Below are positions 1 through 8,130 of a stretch of DNA of 57,752 nt, in pieces. Within the stretch, counting starts at the first letter, position 1; each line of letters starts with the position of its first letter. The notes below the pieces were generated by a model. The model did not search any database. It was not told where the DNA came from and saw only the letters and a list, made by a program, of their open reading frames with translations. Where the stretch lies: assembly GCA_026419515.1 (NCBI GenBank), contig JANZZG010000070.1:1-57752 (forward strand). The letters are read 5' to 3'. The translations under genes were made by a program, and so were the position numbers. This DNA comes from Methylophilaceae bacterium. Its GTDB lineage: Bacteria; Pseudomonadota; Gammaproteobacteria; Burkholderiales; Methylophilaceae.

Positions 1-135
1 GGCCAGCGTGCTCGACGGGCCCACGAGCGCCTCCAGCAGCCGGTCCGAGAGCAGGATCCACAGGCCGGCGACCAGCAGGTAGATCAGGCTGATGCGCAGC
101 GCGAGGTTGGAAAGAAGACGATCGAGCAAAGTCAT
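1..135 (-). CDS. N-terminus of a membrane sensor/signalling protein (partial)
   Basis: Only the first 45 codons are present; the gene runs off the left edge. The start is ATG at 135-133 on the minus strand. The peptide has a short basic/amphipathic start followed by a membrane segment with the stretch YLLVAGLWILLSDRLL. In my knowledge of the families, this W-I-x-x-S-D-R-x-L signature is typical of the first transmembrane helix of PAS/GGDEF or histidine-kinase sensor proteins. Which output domain follows cannot be seen. The gene is divergent from the uracil-DNA glycosylase at 220, with about 84 nt between them. Confidence 0.5.
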   Translation of the reverse strand, partial: MTLLDRLLSNLALRISLIYLLVAGLWILLSDRLLEALVGPSSTLA

Positions 136-219
136 GAGTGCTCTTGCTAGAATGCCTATGTGTAATTTAACCACAAGCCGGTTGTTGATGATGAAGATAC
201 AGTCCATTTCGACGCCGAG

Positions 220-894
220 GTGGGCCGGCGGCGGACGATGAGCCGGAACCCGCCGCTCACCGATTGCCGCCGCTGTGCGCGTCTGGCCGCGTTTCTGGAT
301 ACGGTGAGGGCACGGTATCCGGACTATTTCTGCCGCCCGGTGCCGCCATTCGGTGCGGAGGATGCGCGCCTGCTCATCGTCGGGCTGGCACCGGGGCTGC
401 ATGGTGCCAACCGCACCGGCCGGCCATTCACCGGCGATCATGCAGGAGGCATGTTGTATTCCACGCTGCACCGCTTTGGCTTTGCCACGCAGGCAGATCC
501 ACTGGATGCCGCTGGATGGGCAAACCCGGGCTTGAAACTGGTGGGGTGCCGCATCACCAACGCGGTGAAATGCCTGCCGCCCGTCAACAAGCCGGAAACG
601 GCCGAGGTGGTCGCGTGCAATGGCTATCTGCGGGACGAACTGGCGGCGCTGCCGGCCGGGGCGGTGGTACTGGCGCTGGGCAACGTGGCGCATGGGGCAG
701 TGCTACGGGCACTGGGACTGAAAACCACGGAATATCCATTCGGTCATGGCGCACGTCATGGCTTGCCGCATGGCCGGGTGCTTTATGACAGCTACCATTG
801 CAGCCGCTACAATACCCAGACACGGCGCCTCACCGAGGCGATGTTCCATGCGCTATTCGTACGTATCCAGGAGGAATTGTCATGCCTTACGTGA
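220..894 (+). CDS. Uracil-DNA glycosylase, family 5 (UdgB-like)
   Basis: Probable base-excision repair enzyme that removes uracil and other deaminated bases from DNA. The N-terminal third carries GLAPGLHGANRTGRPFTGD, the hallmark active-site block of the family 4/5 glycosylases in its family 5 form. Two N-terminal cysteines (C16, C19) and a later C-x14-C pair (CLPP...VVAC) fit the four ligands of the family's 4Fe-4S cluster. The motif GHGARHG near residue 185 fits the C-terminal catalytic loop. The start is uncertain: GTG at 220 gives 224 residues and ATG at 238 gives 218. The stop overlaps the start of the downstream tautomerase gene by 13 nt, so the two are probably co-transcribed. Confidence 0.85.
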   Translation: MGRRRTMSRNPPLTDCRRCARLAAFLDTVRARYPDYFCRPVPPFGAEDARLLIVGLAPGLHGANRTGRPFTGDHAGGMLYSTLHRFGFATQADPLDAAGWANPGLKLVGCRITNAVKCLPPVNKPETAEVVACNGYLRDELAALPAGAVVLALGNVAHGAVLRALGLKTTEYPFGHGARHGLPHGRVLYDSYHCSRYNTQTRRLTEAMFHALFVRIQEELSCLT

Positions 895-1064
895 ATGTCA
901 AACTGGCGGGGAGCCTGCCCCGCGAACAGAAGGCCAAGATCGCCGAGGAGATCACGGCGACTTTGCAGCGGCACGCCAACAAACCGCCGCAATACACCTA
1001 CATTACCTTCGAGGAAGTGGCTTACGAAGACTGGGCCATCGCCGGAAAACTCCTCGACGAATAG
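882..1064 (+). CDS. 4-oxalocrotonate tautomerase family protein
   Basis: Small (60 residue) tautomerase-superfamily protein. It begins Met-Pro-Tyr-Val, so removal of Met would expose the catalytic N-terminal proline (Pro-1) that defines the family. A basic residue in the segment SLPREQKAKI and the length match 4-OT-type monomers, which assemble as hexamers. The start at ATG 882 is set by a strong ribosome site AGGAGG at 869-874, 7 nt upstream and inside the glycosylase gene. There is no aromatic meta-cleavage gene nearby, so the substrate is unknown. It is probably a general tautomerase or a promiscuous member. Confidence 0.85.
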   Translation: MPYVNVKLAGSLPREQKAKIAEEITATLQRHANKPPQYTYITFEEVAYEDWAIAGKLLDE

Positions 1065-1188
1065 TCTTGAGTATGACTGGCCGGTGCAGTGGCGCGAACG
1101 CCGGAATCGGCTTTCGTGGATGGCGTGTTTGCTGGGTTTTCATCCCATGGGCGTGCGCGCGCGCCGGCCGTTGCCCAGCCTGAACACC

Positions 1189-3006
1189 GTGTCTGAGACA
1201 ACATCCGGGTTCGATCCCAAGCCCATCCTCAGGACTTTGCCCAACCTGCCAGGTGTCTACCGCATGCTCAACGCGGCAGGAGAGGTGATTTACGTCGGCA
1301 AGGCGATCAACCTCAAGAAACGGGTGTCGTCCTACTTCCAGAAAACTCTCTCCAGCCCACGTACGCGGCTGATGGTGTCCCAGATCGCGCGCATCGAGAC
1401 CACGGTGACCCGCTCCGAGGCCGAGGCGCTGCTATTGGAAAACAATCTCATCAAGTCGCTGATGCCCAAATACAACGTCATCTTCCGCGACGACAAGTCT
1501 TATCCCTACATCATGTTGAGCGGCGACGAATTTCCCCGGCTGGCCTTTCATCGTGGTAGCCAGCAGAAGGCCAACCGTTATTTTGGTCCGTTCCCTCACG
1601 CCGCTGCGGTGCGCGAGAGTATCGCCCTGTTGCAGAAAGTGTTTCGCTTGCGCACCTGTGAAAACTCGGTGTTTTCCAACCGCTCCCGCCCCTGTCTGCT
1701 GTATCAGATCGAGCGCTGTACCGCGCCGTGCGTGGGCTACATTTCGCCGGAGGATTATCGGCGCGACGTGGCGCAGGCCACCCTGTTTCTGGAGGGGCGC
1801 GGGCAGCAGGTGCTGGATGAGCTATCGGAACGCATGTTCGAAGCCTCGCAGCGACAGGAATACGAACGGGCTGCGGTATTCCGTGACCGCATCCAGAGCC
1901 TGCGTCAGGTGCAGCAGCGGCAGTTCGTGGCCGATTTCCGCAGCGGCGATGCCGACGTGGTGGCTTGTGTGGCCGAAAATGGTGCGGTCTGTGTCAACGT
2001 GGTGATGATCCGCGGTGGGCGGCATCTGGGCGACCGTAGTTTCTTTCCGAAAAACGCCGAGGGTTGCGACGAAGCTTCAGCGTTACAGGCTTTCCTGGAA
2101 CAGCACTATCTGTCGCGACCCGTGCCGCCGCTCATCATTACAGGGGTGGCGCTGGAAAGTGACACATTGCAGCAGCTACTGAGCGAGCAGGCAGGGCGCC
2201 GGGTGCAGATCAGCGCCTATGCCGGCGGTGATCGTCGGGCGTGGCTGACGATGGCGCAGACCAATGCCCGGCTGGCACTACAGCAGCACCTGGCACAGCG
2301 GTGCACCCAGCACACCCGCCTAGAAGCACTGCGCGAACTGCTCGATCTGCCGGAAACCGCCAATCGCATCGAATGCTTCGATATCAGCCACACCCTGGGC
2401 GAAGCGACGGTCGCTTCTTGCGTGGTATTCGACCAGGGCACAATGCAAAAATCCCAATACCGCCGTTACAACATCACGGACATCACGCCGGGTGACGACT
2501 ATGCGGCGATGCGCGAAGCATTGATGCGGCGTTATACCAAGATAGCCGCTGGAGAAGGTAAGGTGCCGGACGTGGTGTTCATCGATGGGGGTAAAGGGCA
2601 GCTCGGTATCGCCCAGCAGGTGATGCAGGAAGTCGGTCTGCCGGACGTACTGCTGGTAGGTATCGCCAAGGGCGAAGCGCGCAAGCCGGGGTTGGAGCAG
2701 CTGTTTTTACCCGACCGCGATGCCCCCTTGCGTGTCCAGCCAGATCACCCGGGCCTGCATCTGTTACAACAGATCCGTGACGAGGCCCACCGTTTTGCCA
2801 TCACCGGGCATCGCGGCCGTCGCGCCAAAGCGCGGCTGACTTCATCGCTGCAAGACATCCCGGGCATCGGCGCCAAGCGCCGGCAAAAGCTCCTCACCCG
2901 CTTCGGCGGGTTGGCCGGTGTGCGCAATGCCAGTGTGGATGAACTCGCCCAGGTGGAGGGCATCAGTCGCACGCTTGCCCAAAAAATCTATGAGGAACTG
3001 CATTGA
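1189..3006 (+). CDS. uvrC: Excinuclease ABC subunit C (UvrC)
   Basis: UvrC makes the dual incisions in nucleotide excision repair within the UvrB-DNA complex. Domain order is complete: a GIY-YIG nuclease (about residues 15-100, with PGVYRML and VIYVGKA), a cysteine-containing linker, a UVR motif for UvrB contact (about 200-235), an RNase H-like C-terminal nuclease (about 360-540) and a double helix-hairpin-helix (IPGIGAKRRQKLL onward). GTG at 1189 is preferred because it gives 605 residues and starts just before FDPK, as in known UvrC proteins. ATG at 1147 is in frame but would add about 14 atypical residues. No convincing ribosome site is visible for either start. It overlaps pgsA by one base. 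Confidence 0.95.
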   Translation: MSETTSGFDPKPILRTLPNLPGVYRMLNAAGEVIYVGKAINLKKRVSSYFQKTLSSPRTRLMVSQIARIETTVTRSEAEALLLENNLIKSLMPKYNVIFRDDKSYPYIMLSGDEFPRLAFHRGSQQKANRYFGPFPHAAAVRESIALLQKVFRLRTCENSVFSNRSRPCLLYQIERCTAPCVGYISPEDYRRDVAQATLFLEGRGQQVLDELSERMFEASQRQEYERAAVFRDRIQSLRQVQQRQFVADFRSGDADVVACVAENGAVCVNVVMIRGGRHLGDRSFFPKNAEGCDEASALQAFLEQHYLSRPVPPLIITGVALESDTLQQLLSEQAGRRVQISAYAGGDRRAWLTMAQTNARLALQQHLAQRCTQHTRLEALRELLDLPETANRIECFDISHTLGEATVASCVVFDQGTMQKSQYRRYNITDITPGDDYAAMREALMRRYTKIAAGEGKVPDVVFIDGGKGQLGIAQQVMQEVGLPDVLLVGIAKGEARKPGLEQLFLPDRDAPLRVQPDHPGLHLLQQIRDEAHRFAITGHRGRRAKARLTSSLQDIPGIGAKRRQKLLTRFGGLAGVRNASVDELAQVEGISRTLAQKIYEELH

Positions 3007-3575
3007 TGCTTTGGAACATCCCCAACGTTTTGACGCTGCTACGCATCGTGCTGATCCCGGTATTCGTCGGCATTTTCTACCTACCTTCTGATATGGCTTC
3101 CCCCCACGGGATGAATCTGTTGGCGGCTTTTGTGTTCGCGCTGGCCATGCTCACCGATTGGCTGGACGGCTGGTTGGCACGCCGCCTGCAACAGACTTCG
3201 GCATTCGGCGCCTTCCTCGACCCGGTGGCGGACAAACTGATGGTGACTGCGGCGCTGATCGTGTTGGTGGAACTCGAGCGTGTCGGTGCCATCGTCGCGC
3301 TCGTCATCGTCGGCCGCGAGATCGCCATTTCGGCCTTGCGCGAATGGATGGCTGCGGTGGGAGAAGGCAAGCGTGTGGCGGTGGCGCTGGTGGGTAAATT
3401 CAAGACCGGCTTCCAGATGGCCGCCATTCTGTTCCTGCTCTATCACGAACCGGTCGGGATACTGGATACACACTGGATCGGTACGCTGCTGATCTATGTC
3501 GCGGTGTTTTTGACCCTGCTGTCCATGGCCTTTTATGTCAAAGCCGCATGGTCACGCATGACCGGTCGCGGCTAA
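3006..3575 (+). CDS. pgsA: CDP-diacylglycerol-glycerol-3-phosphate 3-phosphatidyltransferase
   Basis: Inner-membrane enzyme making phosphatidylglycerophosphate, the committed step to phosphatidylglycerol and cardiolipin. The CDP-alcohol phosphatidyltransferase signature D-G-x2-A-R-x8-G-x3-D-x3-D is present (DGWLARR...FGAFLDPVAD, about residues 55-80), with several hydrophobic membrane segments around it. Length is 189 residues, normal for the family. ATG at 3006 shares its A with the uvrC TGA, so translation is coupled. The order uvrC-pgsA-tRNA-Gly-tRNA-Cys-tRNA-Leu is the same as in enterobacteria. Confidence 0.95.
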   Translation: MLWNIPNVLTLLRIVLIPVFVGIFYLPSDMASPHGMNLLAAFVFALAMLTDWLDGWLARRLQQTSAFGAFLDPVADKLMVTAALIVLVELERVGAIVALVIVGREIAISALREWMAAVGEGKRVAVALVGKFKTGFQMAAILFLLYHEPVGILDTHWIGTLLIYVAVFLTLLSMAFYVKAAWSRMTGRG

Positions 3576-3591
3576 GCGGGAAGAGCGGTGT

Positions 3592-3618
3592 TGACAAGGC
3601 GGCCGAAAGCCTTAAAAT
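3592..3618 (+). promoter_or_regulatory. Sigma-70-type promoter of the tRNA cluster
   Basis: A perfect -35 box TTGACA (3592-3597) and a TAAAAT -10 box (3613-3618) lie just before tRNA-Gly, with a GC-rich discriminator (GGCGGC) after the -10. The spacer is short (15 nt). A GC-rich discriminator is typical of stringently controlled stable-RNA promoters. Confidence 0.7.
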
Positions 3619-3635
3619 GGCGGCTTCTCATCGAT

Positions 3636-3711
3636 GCGGGAATAGCTCAGTTGGTAGAGCGCAACCTTGCCAAGGTTGAGGTCGCGAGTTCGAGACTCGT
3701 TTCCCGCTCCA
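3636..3711 (+). tRNA. tRNA-Gly (GCC)
   Basis: 76 nt cloverleaf. The acceptor stem GCGGGAA pairs with TTCCCGC, the T-loop is GTTCGAG and CCA is encoded. The anticodon loop CTTGCCAAG places GCC at 3669-3671, which reads GGC/GGU. Confidence 0.96.
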
Positions 3712-3719
3712 GATTCATG

Positions 3720-3753
3720 AAAGGGAAAGCAATGGACCTGCTTTCCCTTTTTT
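3720..3753 (+). terminator. Rho-independent terminator between tRNA-Gly and tRNA-Cys
   Basis: A perfect 12-bp stem (AAAGGGAAAGCA at 3720-3731 with TGCTTTCCCTTT at 3739-3750) and a 7-nt loop are followed by more T residues. It lies between two tRNAs, so it may attenuate rather than end transcription, or serve as a processing hairpin. Confidence 0.6.
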
Positions 3754-3776
3754 GCTAAAAATCGTCCAGTCTCGAT

Positions 3777-3850
3777 GGCGCGTTAGCAAAGTGGTTATGC
3801 AGCGGCCTGCAAAGCCGCCTACGCCGGTTCGATTCCGGCACGCGCCTCCA
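3777..3850 (+). tRNA. tRNA-Cys (GCA)
   Basis: 74 nt. The acceptor GGCGCGT pairs with ACGCGCC and CCA is encoded. The anticodon stem GCGGC/GCCGC encloses the loop CTGCAAA with anticodon GCA at 3809-3811. Confidence 0.96.
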
Positions 3851-3873
3851 TCCTTCCTGACAGGCACTGCCCG

Positions 3874-3962
3874 GCCCGGGTGGTGAAATTGGTAGACACA
3901 AGGGACTTAAAATCCCTCGCTGCGAAAGTGGCGTGCCGGTTCGACTCCGGTCCCGGGCACCA
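3874..3962 (+). tRNA. tRNA-Leu (TAA)
   Basis: 89 nt class II tRNA with a long variable arm (around TCGCTGCGAAAGTGGCG). The acceptor GCCCGGG pairs with CCCGGGC and CCA is encoded. The anticodon TAA is at 3908-3910. It completes the Gly-Cys-Leu cluster. Confidence 0.96.
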
Positions 3963-4070
3963 TTTTCTGCTTCAAGGTTGCAACCGCGCGTGGCGGTCCG
4001 TATACTGCCGCGTCAACCGACTCCGGCCGTCCGGCGTTGCTCGGAAGTGACTGCCTTTACCCCTGAGCCT

Positions 4071-5021
4071 GTGAGAACATTTTTTCTGGTTTCTTTTCTT
4101 GTGGTTTTTGCCGCCGCTGCGCGGGCGGCGGATGCCTACATCACCAACCAAGGCGATGACACCGTCTCGGTGATTTCGCTCGACAGCGACCGGGTGGTTG
4201 CAACCCTGCCAGTCGGCAAGGCGCCGGCCGGTGTCGTGGTTTCAGGCACCCGCGGCAGGGTTTACGTTTCCAACGTGGAGGGACGGTCGATCTCGGTGAT
4301 CGATGTGACACGTCGGCAGGTAATGGCGGAATGGCCGGTGGACGGTACCCCGGTCGGCTTGGCGGTGGCCCCCGATGGTACCGTGCTTTATGTAGCCGAC
4401 TGGTTTTCCGACCGCATTTTGGCGCTGGATACGGCTGATGGCACGGTTCGGCAGCAGATCGCGATGGGCAGGGCGCCAGCCGGCCTGGAGGTGAGCCCGG
4501 CGGGAGATCGGCTGTATGTCGCCAACCGTGACAGCGATGACATCGGTGTGGTCGATCTGAAGACCGGCGCCACGGTGCGTCGCATCCCCGTGGGCAGGCA
4601 CCCCTTCGGCGTCGCACTCAGCCCGGAGGGCGGCCGCTTGTATGTGGTGAATGTCTATGACGACACGGTTTCCGTGGTCGATACCGCGAAGCTGGAAGTC
4701 ATTGCCACCATCGCCGTGGGAGATCATCCCTATTGCGCCACGGTGAGCGATGATGGTCGTCGGGTTTACGTTACCAATACGCAAGCAGATACGGTGGCGG
4801 TACTGGACACGGCGAGCTACCGTGTCATCGAAAATATCCCGGTCGGCAGCGTGCCCGAGGGTATCGCCTATGCCCCGGGACGCAGCAAGGTTTATGTCGC
4901 GAGCTGGGGCGAAAACCTCGTTTCGGTGATCGATGCCGCCAGCAATCGACCCCTCACCAGTATCCCCACTGGTCGCAAGAGTCGTGCGTTCGGCCGTTTC
5001 ATCGCCCGGACATCGGATTGA
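4071..5021 (+). CDS. Secreted YVTN-family beta-propeller protein
   Basis: 316 residues. It starts with a Sec signal peptide (hydrophobic VRTFFLVSFLVVF, cleavage near ARA/ADA) followed by about seven repeats of roughly 42 residues. Each has a strand like LYVAN/VYVTN and a turn such as D-T-A-x-x-x-V, the pattern of YVTN/NHL-like seven-bladed propellers. Such propellers are periplasmic scaffolds or binding proteins. Related genes often lie near PQQ-dependent alcohol oxidation genes, but none is visible here. GTG 4071 is chosen because it gives a complete signal peptide; a longer reading would start inside tRNA-Leu. It is followed closely by a periplasmic SRPBCC gene, suggesting joint function. 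Confidence 0.8.
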   Translation: MRTFFLVSFLVVFAAAARAADAYITNQGDDTVSVISLDSDRVVATLPVGKAPAGVVVSGTRGRVYVSNVEGRSISVIDVTRRQVMAEWPVDGTPVGLAVAPDGTVLYVADWFSDRILALDTADGTVRQQIAMGRAPAGLEVSPAGDRLYVANRDSDDIGVVDLKTGATVRRIPVGRHPFGVALSPEGGRLYVVNVYDDTVSVVDTAKLEVIATIAVGDHPYCATVSDDGRRVYVTNTQADTVAVLDTASYRVIENIPVGSVPEGIAYAPGRSKVYVASWGENLVSVIDAASNRPLTSIPTGRKSRAFGRFIARTSD

Positions 5022-5056
5022 TTTCTTATGTCTTTTCAACCATGGAGAAACTCAAT

Positions 5057-5503
5057 ATGAAACAACTGTTAGCCATCATGGCCGCGGCCATGCTTCCCTT
5101 CACCGCCAGCGCACATGGCCCGTCTCCGCAGAAGGTGGAGAAGGAGATCGTGATCAAGGCGGCACCCGCCAAGGTGTGGGCGGTGCTCAAAGACAGTGCC
5201 AACATCGGCAAGTGGCATCCTTCCCCCAGCGCAGTCAAGGTCAAGTCCGCCGACGATGGCGACATGAAGCTCAAGTACGAGCTCGCCGACGGTGCCATCG
5301 CGGCAGCGGACTACAACGCTTTTCTCGCCGTGAAGGCGGGCCCGGGTGCCGGTGAGTCGACCGTGACCTGGGTGGCCCGTTTCTACCGCGTGTACAAGCT
5401 GAATCCACCCATTCCGGCGGGCCAGGATGACGAATCCGCGGTCAAGGCCGTCAACGGCCTGATGGAAGCCGGTGCAGCCAACCTCAAGAAACTGGTCGAG
5501 TAA
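5057..5503 (+). CDS. Periplasmic SRPBCC (polyketide cyclase/MxaD-like) protein
   Basis: 148 residues. A signal peptide (MKQLLAIMAAAMLPFTASA, cleavage near SAH) precedes an SRPBCC/START-like fold of about 125 residues. The fold is recognisable from the N-terminal strand EIVIKAAPAKVWAVL, the following helix SANIGKWHPS and the C-terminal helix AVNGLMEAGAANLKKL. Exported members of this family include MxaD, which aids electron transfer between methanol dehydrogenase and its cytochrome; the similarity here is structural and by inference. ATG 5057 is preferred to 5018 or 5042 because GGAG at 5044-5047 sits correctly before it. It probably shares a transcript with the beta-propeller gene 36 nt upstream. 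Confidence 0.75.
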   Translation: MKQLLAIMAAAMLPFTASAHGPSPQKVEKEIVIKAAPAKVWAVLKDSANIGKWHPSPSAVKVKSADDGDMKLKYELADGAIAAADYNAFLAVKAGPGAGESTVTWVARFYRVYKLNPPIPAGQDDESAVKAVNGLMEAGAANLKKLVE

Positions 5504-5537
5504 CAATTTTTGGCACTTCGAGTGACAATTTTTGTCA
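5500..5537 (+). repeat. Pair of 16-nt direct repeats, 22-bp period, upstream of pilA
   Basis: GTAACAATTTTTGGCA (5500-5515) and GTGACAATTTTTGTCA (5522-5537) differ at only two positions. The second copy also holds an inverted repeat TGACAA-N3-TTGTCA. A 22-bp period is two helical turns, suiting two protein dimers on one DNA face. The pair lies about 55-90 bp upstream of the sigma-54 promoter, where an enhancer-binding activator would sit. Confidence 0.6.
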
Positions 5538-5589
5538 TGTCGTTCGAGCCACTCTGGTGTGCTGGCGCAACGCCGAACAGGTTGCAATA

Positions 5590-5605
5590 TGGTATGCTTG
5601 TTGCT
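5590..5605 (+). promoter_or_regulatory. Sigma-54 (RpoN) promoter of pilA
   Basis: TGGTATGCTTGTTGCT matches TGGCACG-N4-TTGCW, with the essential GG and GC separated by exactly 10 nt and the -12 element TTGCT perfect. Transcription would start near 5617, about 60 nt before the pilin start. Type IV pilin genes are commonly RpoN/PilR dependent. Confidence 0.75.
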
Positions 5606-5675
5606 ATAAACCAAATGACGTCGCCCGAGTGGGCGGCGGGTTTGGTCCATTTTTTATCGTAAAAGGAGTCTTGTC

Positions 5676-6134
5676 ATGATGAAAAAAGTGCAACAGGGTT
5701 TCACCCTGATCGAACTGATGATCGTGGTTGCGATCATCGGTATCTTGGCAGCAGTGGCGATTCCCGCCTATCAGGATTACATCACCCGTGCGCAGGTTGC
5801 CGAAGGCCCGGAACTGATGGCGGGTTTCAAGAGCTCGGTGGCCGAATTCTTTGGCACCCAGGGGCGTTTCCCCTCCACGATAGGCACGGGAGGTTCGGTG
5901 GAAGGTACGACCACGGGCAAATACGGGACCATTACGATTGGCAGCGGTGGCGGTACGTCGGGTCCGTTCGTGCTTCATTACACCTTGACGACTGGTCGTG
6001 CCAATGGTCAGATTTTGGCGATGTCGACCACGGACGGTTCGTTGTGGGAATGCGGCACCCAAAATCCATCCTCTGCGGCCGCCTCGGCTACGACCGTGAC
6101 CGCCAAGTGGCTGCCGTCTGGTTGCAAGCCCTAA
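5676..6134 (+). CDS. pilA: Type IV major pilin (PilA)
   Basis: 152 residues. The prepilin leader MMKKVQQG is followed by [20 protein letters not shown], the type III signal with cleavage after Gly-8 and the conserved Glu-5 of the mature protein. The N-terminal hydrophobic helix is complete. Two C-terminal cysteines (ECGTQN... and SGCKP) make the usual disulfide-bounded D-region. A glycine/serine/threonine-rich centre could carry O-glycans. The ribosome site AAGGAG lies 7 nt before ATG 5676. It has its own sigma-54 promoter and terminator, so it is probably expressed strongly and largely alone, just before a set of glycosyltransferase genes. Confidence 0.95.
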   Translation: MMKKVQQGFTLIELMIVVAIIGILAAVAIPAYQDYITRAQVAEGPELMAGFKSSVAEFFGTQGRFPSTIGTGGSVEGTTTGKYGTITIGSGGGTSGPFVLHYTLTTGRANGQILAMSTTDGSLWECGTQNPSSAAASATTVTAKWLPSGCKP

Positions 6135-6158
6135 CGCTTGCTTTTCCGGCGTAATACG

Positions 6159-6191
6159 AATCCGCCCAGCAAAGGCTGGGCGGATTTTTTT
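6159..6191 (+). terminator. Rho-independent terminator after pilA
   Basis: A 12-bp perfect stem AATCCGCCCAGC / GCTGGGCGGATT with a 4-nt AAAG loop is followed by a run of T. Some read-through probably feeds the glycosyltransferase genes, whose first start lies 7 nt after it. Confidence 0.92.
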
Positions 6192-6197
6192 ATTGCG

Positions 6198-8114
6198 ATG
6201 GCGCGTGCACGCATCTTCGGCGTCGTTTTTTCGTATGCACTGCTTGCCATCTTGATCCTGGTCGTCTATTTCCCGGCCTTGCGGGGCATTTTTTTACTCG
6301 ACGACGTCCCCAACCTGAAAACCCTGGAACGAATCACCGAACCAGCTTCTTTCAGTAGTCTGGTCAACGTTGCCCTGACCGGTGTGTCAGGCGCTTTTGG
6401 GCGTTGCCTGCCCATGTTTACTTTTGCCCTGCAGCATCAGTCGTGGCCTCAGGATCCGGCTGCGTTCAAATTCGTCAATCTGCTGATCCATCTCGCCAAC
6501 ACGCTGCTGGTTGCCATCCTGGCGCATAAAGTAGCTGCCGTGGCAGGATTGAAATCTTCCCGCGCGGCAGCCGTATCGCTCATGACCGCGGCGATATGGT
6601 CATTGCACCCGCTACAGGTTTCGTCGGTCATGTATGTGATACAACGCATGACCGAAATGAGTGCGTTTTTCATATTTTTCGCGCTCATAAGCTATGTCAA
6701 CGCCAGAACCCATTTGCATGCGGGGCGGCATCGGTTGGGATGGGCCTGGCTGGCGGCCAGCTTGGTGGCCATGGGGCTTTCGTTGCTTTGCAAAGAAATA
6801 GGGGTGCTTGCGCCTCTTTATGCCTTGATGCTCGAGCTCACCGTCCTTCCCAAACTCAATACTTCGTGGGAGCGATGGAAATATCCCATGCTGCTCGCGT
6901 TGCCGGTATTGGCCAGTGCATATCTGGCCTGGATTTTCCCGCATCAAATCGAGCCGACGTATGCCTTGCGTGATTTCACCATGACCGAACGGCTGCTGAC
7001 CGAAGGTCGCGTTCTGCTCGGTTACCTGCGCCAGATTTTGCTGCCCGATCCATCCGCGTTGGGGTTGTTTCACGATGACTATCTGGTGTCGCGAGGATGG
7101 TTTTCACCGCCGACCACTCTTGCCGCCTGGCTGGGCATCGCTGGCCTGTCGTGGGTTGCTTGGATATGCCGGCGGCGCGTTCCGGGCCTCACATTGGCAA
7201 TCGGCTGGTTTTTTGTGGGGCATTTGCTCGAATCGAGTGTGCTTCCGCTCGAACTTTATTTCGAACACCGCAATTATGTCCCCATGGCCGGCATCTGGCT
7301 GGGTCTTGCGCTGGCATGCCTACAATCGGCGCGGTTTCATCGGATATGGCTGGCAGGCGGCCTGTTGTGGGTTGGATTGCTGGCGTGGTTGACCTGGAAC
7401 GAATCGAAGCTGTGGGGAAACCCCTACCGTCAAGCAGCCGTCTGGGCTCATAGGCATCCCGATTCGATCAGAGCGACTTTGCAAATGGCAGGAGCATGGC
7501 TGGCTTTGAACATGGATGCATTGGCCGTCGCCGAGTATCAGCGCCTTGCGCGTCGTCCGTCAGCGCAAGCCTCTGCCTATGCCGAGTGGCTTGCGGCCAC
7601 TTGTGGACGGCCACATTTGGTCCGACCCGGTCTCGATACGGCTTATACGGCAATCCGGCAAGCATCTTTTTCGCATGCTCCCATCCATTCTCTGGAAAAG
7701 ATCGTGATCGCCTATGAAAACGGTGCCTGCTCCAATCTGGAGCCACAATCGCCCTTGAAGCTGTTCGCAGCCTTGCTGCACAATCCTGCCTATTCATCGC
7801 GCCAGTTCGAGCTGTGGGTGTTGCAGGGTCGGCTGTTGATGGCCACCGGGGCAGCAGATGCTGCCTTCGAGAGTTTTGGACAGGCGCGCTCGCGGCGTGA
7901 GGACATCGAAGTCGTGTTGCTGCAAGTCAAGGCATTGGTTCTGGCCGGGCGCCCGCAAGAAGTCCCGCATTACATTCGCCTGGCTCAACGCATCAATGAC
8001 ACGCAATCCAACTTTTTATTGCGTGCCGCTTATGCAAGGGACATCAGATACTGGATCGAAACGACGAATGCGTTGTATCCGAACACGATCGTTGACAACT
8101 TTTCTGCACCTTGA
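6198..8114 (+). CDS. GT-C type membrane glycosyltransferase with TPR-like C-terminus
   Basis: 638 residues. About ten transmembrane segments fill residues 10-430. The first periplasmic loop starts with the acidic pair in FLLDDVPNL; later blocks are HPLQVSSVMYVIQR, LLCKEIGVLAPLY and ELYFEHRNYVPM. This architecture fits GT-C enzymes of the TMTC/O-mannosyltransferase-like type, which transfer sugars from polyprenyl phosphate to exported proteins. The last 200 residues are soluble and helical, like TPR. ATG 6198 is used because a longer reading would run back through the pilA terminator. Its place behind pilA and before a polyprenol-phosphate-type GT2 suggests pilin or other surface-protein glycosylation; the acceptor is inference. 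Confidence 0.7.
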   Translation: MARARIFGVVFSYALLAILILVVYFPALRGIFLLDDVPNLKTLERITEPASFSSLVNVALTGVSGAFGRCLPMFTFALQHQSWPQDPAAFKFVNLLIHLANTLLVAILAHKVAAVAGLKSSRAAAVSLMTAAIWSLHPLQVSSVMYVIQRMTEMSAFFIFFALISYVNARTHLHAGRHRLGWAWLAASLVAMGLSLLCKEIGVLAPLYALMLELTVLPKLNTSWERWKYPMLLALPVLASAYLAWIFPHQIEPTYALRDFTMTERLLTEGRVLLGYLRQILLPDPSALGLFHDDYLVSRGWFSPPTTLAAWLGIAGLSWVAWICRRRVPGLTLAIGWFFVGHLLESSVLPLELYFEHRNYVPMAGIWLGLALACLQSARFHRIWLAGGLLWVGLLAWLTWNESKLWGNPYRQAAVWAHRHPDSIRATLQMAGAWLALNMDALAVAEYQRLARRPSAQASAYAEWLAATCGRPHLVRPGLDTAYTAIRQASFSHAPIHSLEKIVIAYENGACSNLEPQSPLKLFAALLHNPAYSSRQFELWVLQGRLLMATGAADAAFESFGQARSRREDIEVVLLQVKALVLAGRPQEVPHYIRLAQRINDTQSNFLLRAAYARDIRYWIETTNALYPNTIVDNFSAP

Positions 8115-8130
8115 TTTATGATGCACCATC

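Noticed and set aside
895-1188. Upstream extension of uvrC
   Set aside because: It overlaps the tautomerase gene, which has a strong ribosome site and Pro-1, and adds sequence foreign to UvrC proteins.
3933-4070. Extension of the beta-propeller gene into tRNA-Leu
   Set aside because: It would start inside a tRNA and hide the signal peptide that begins at 4071.
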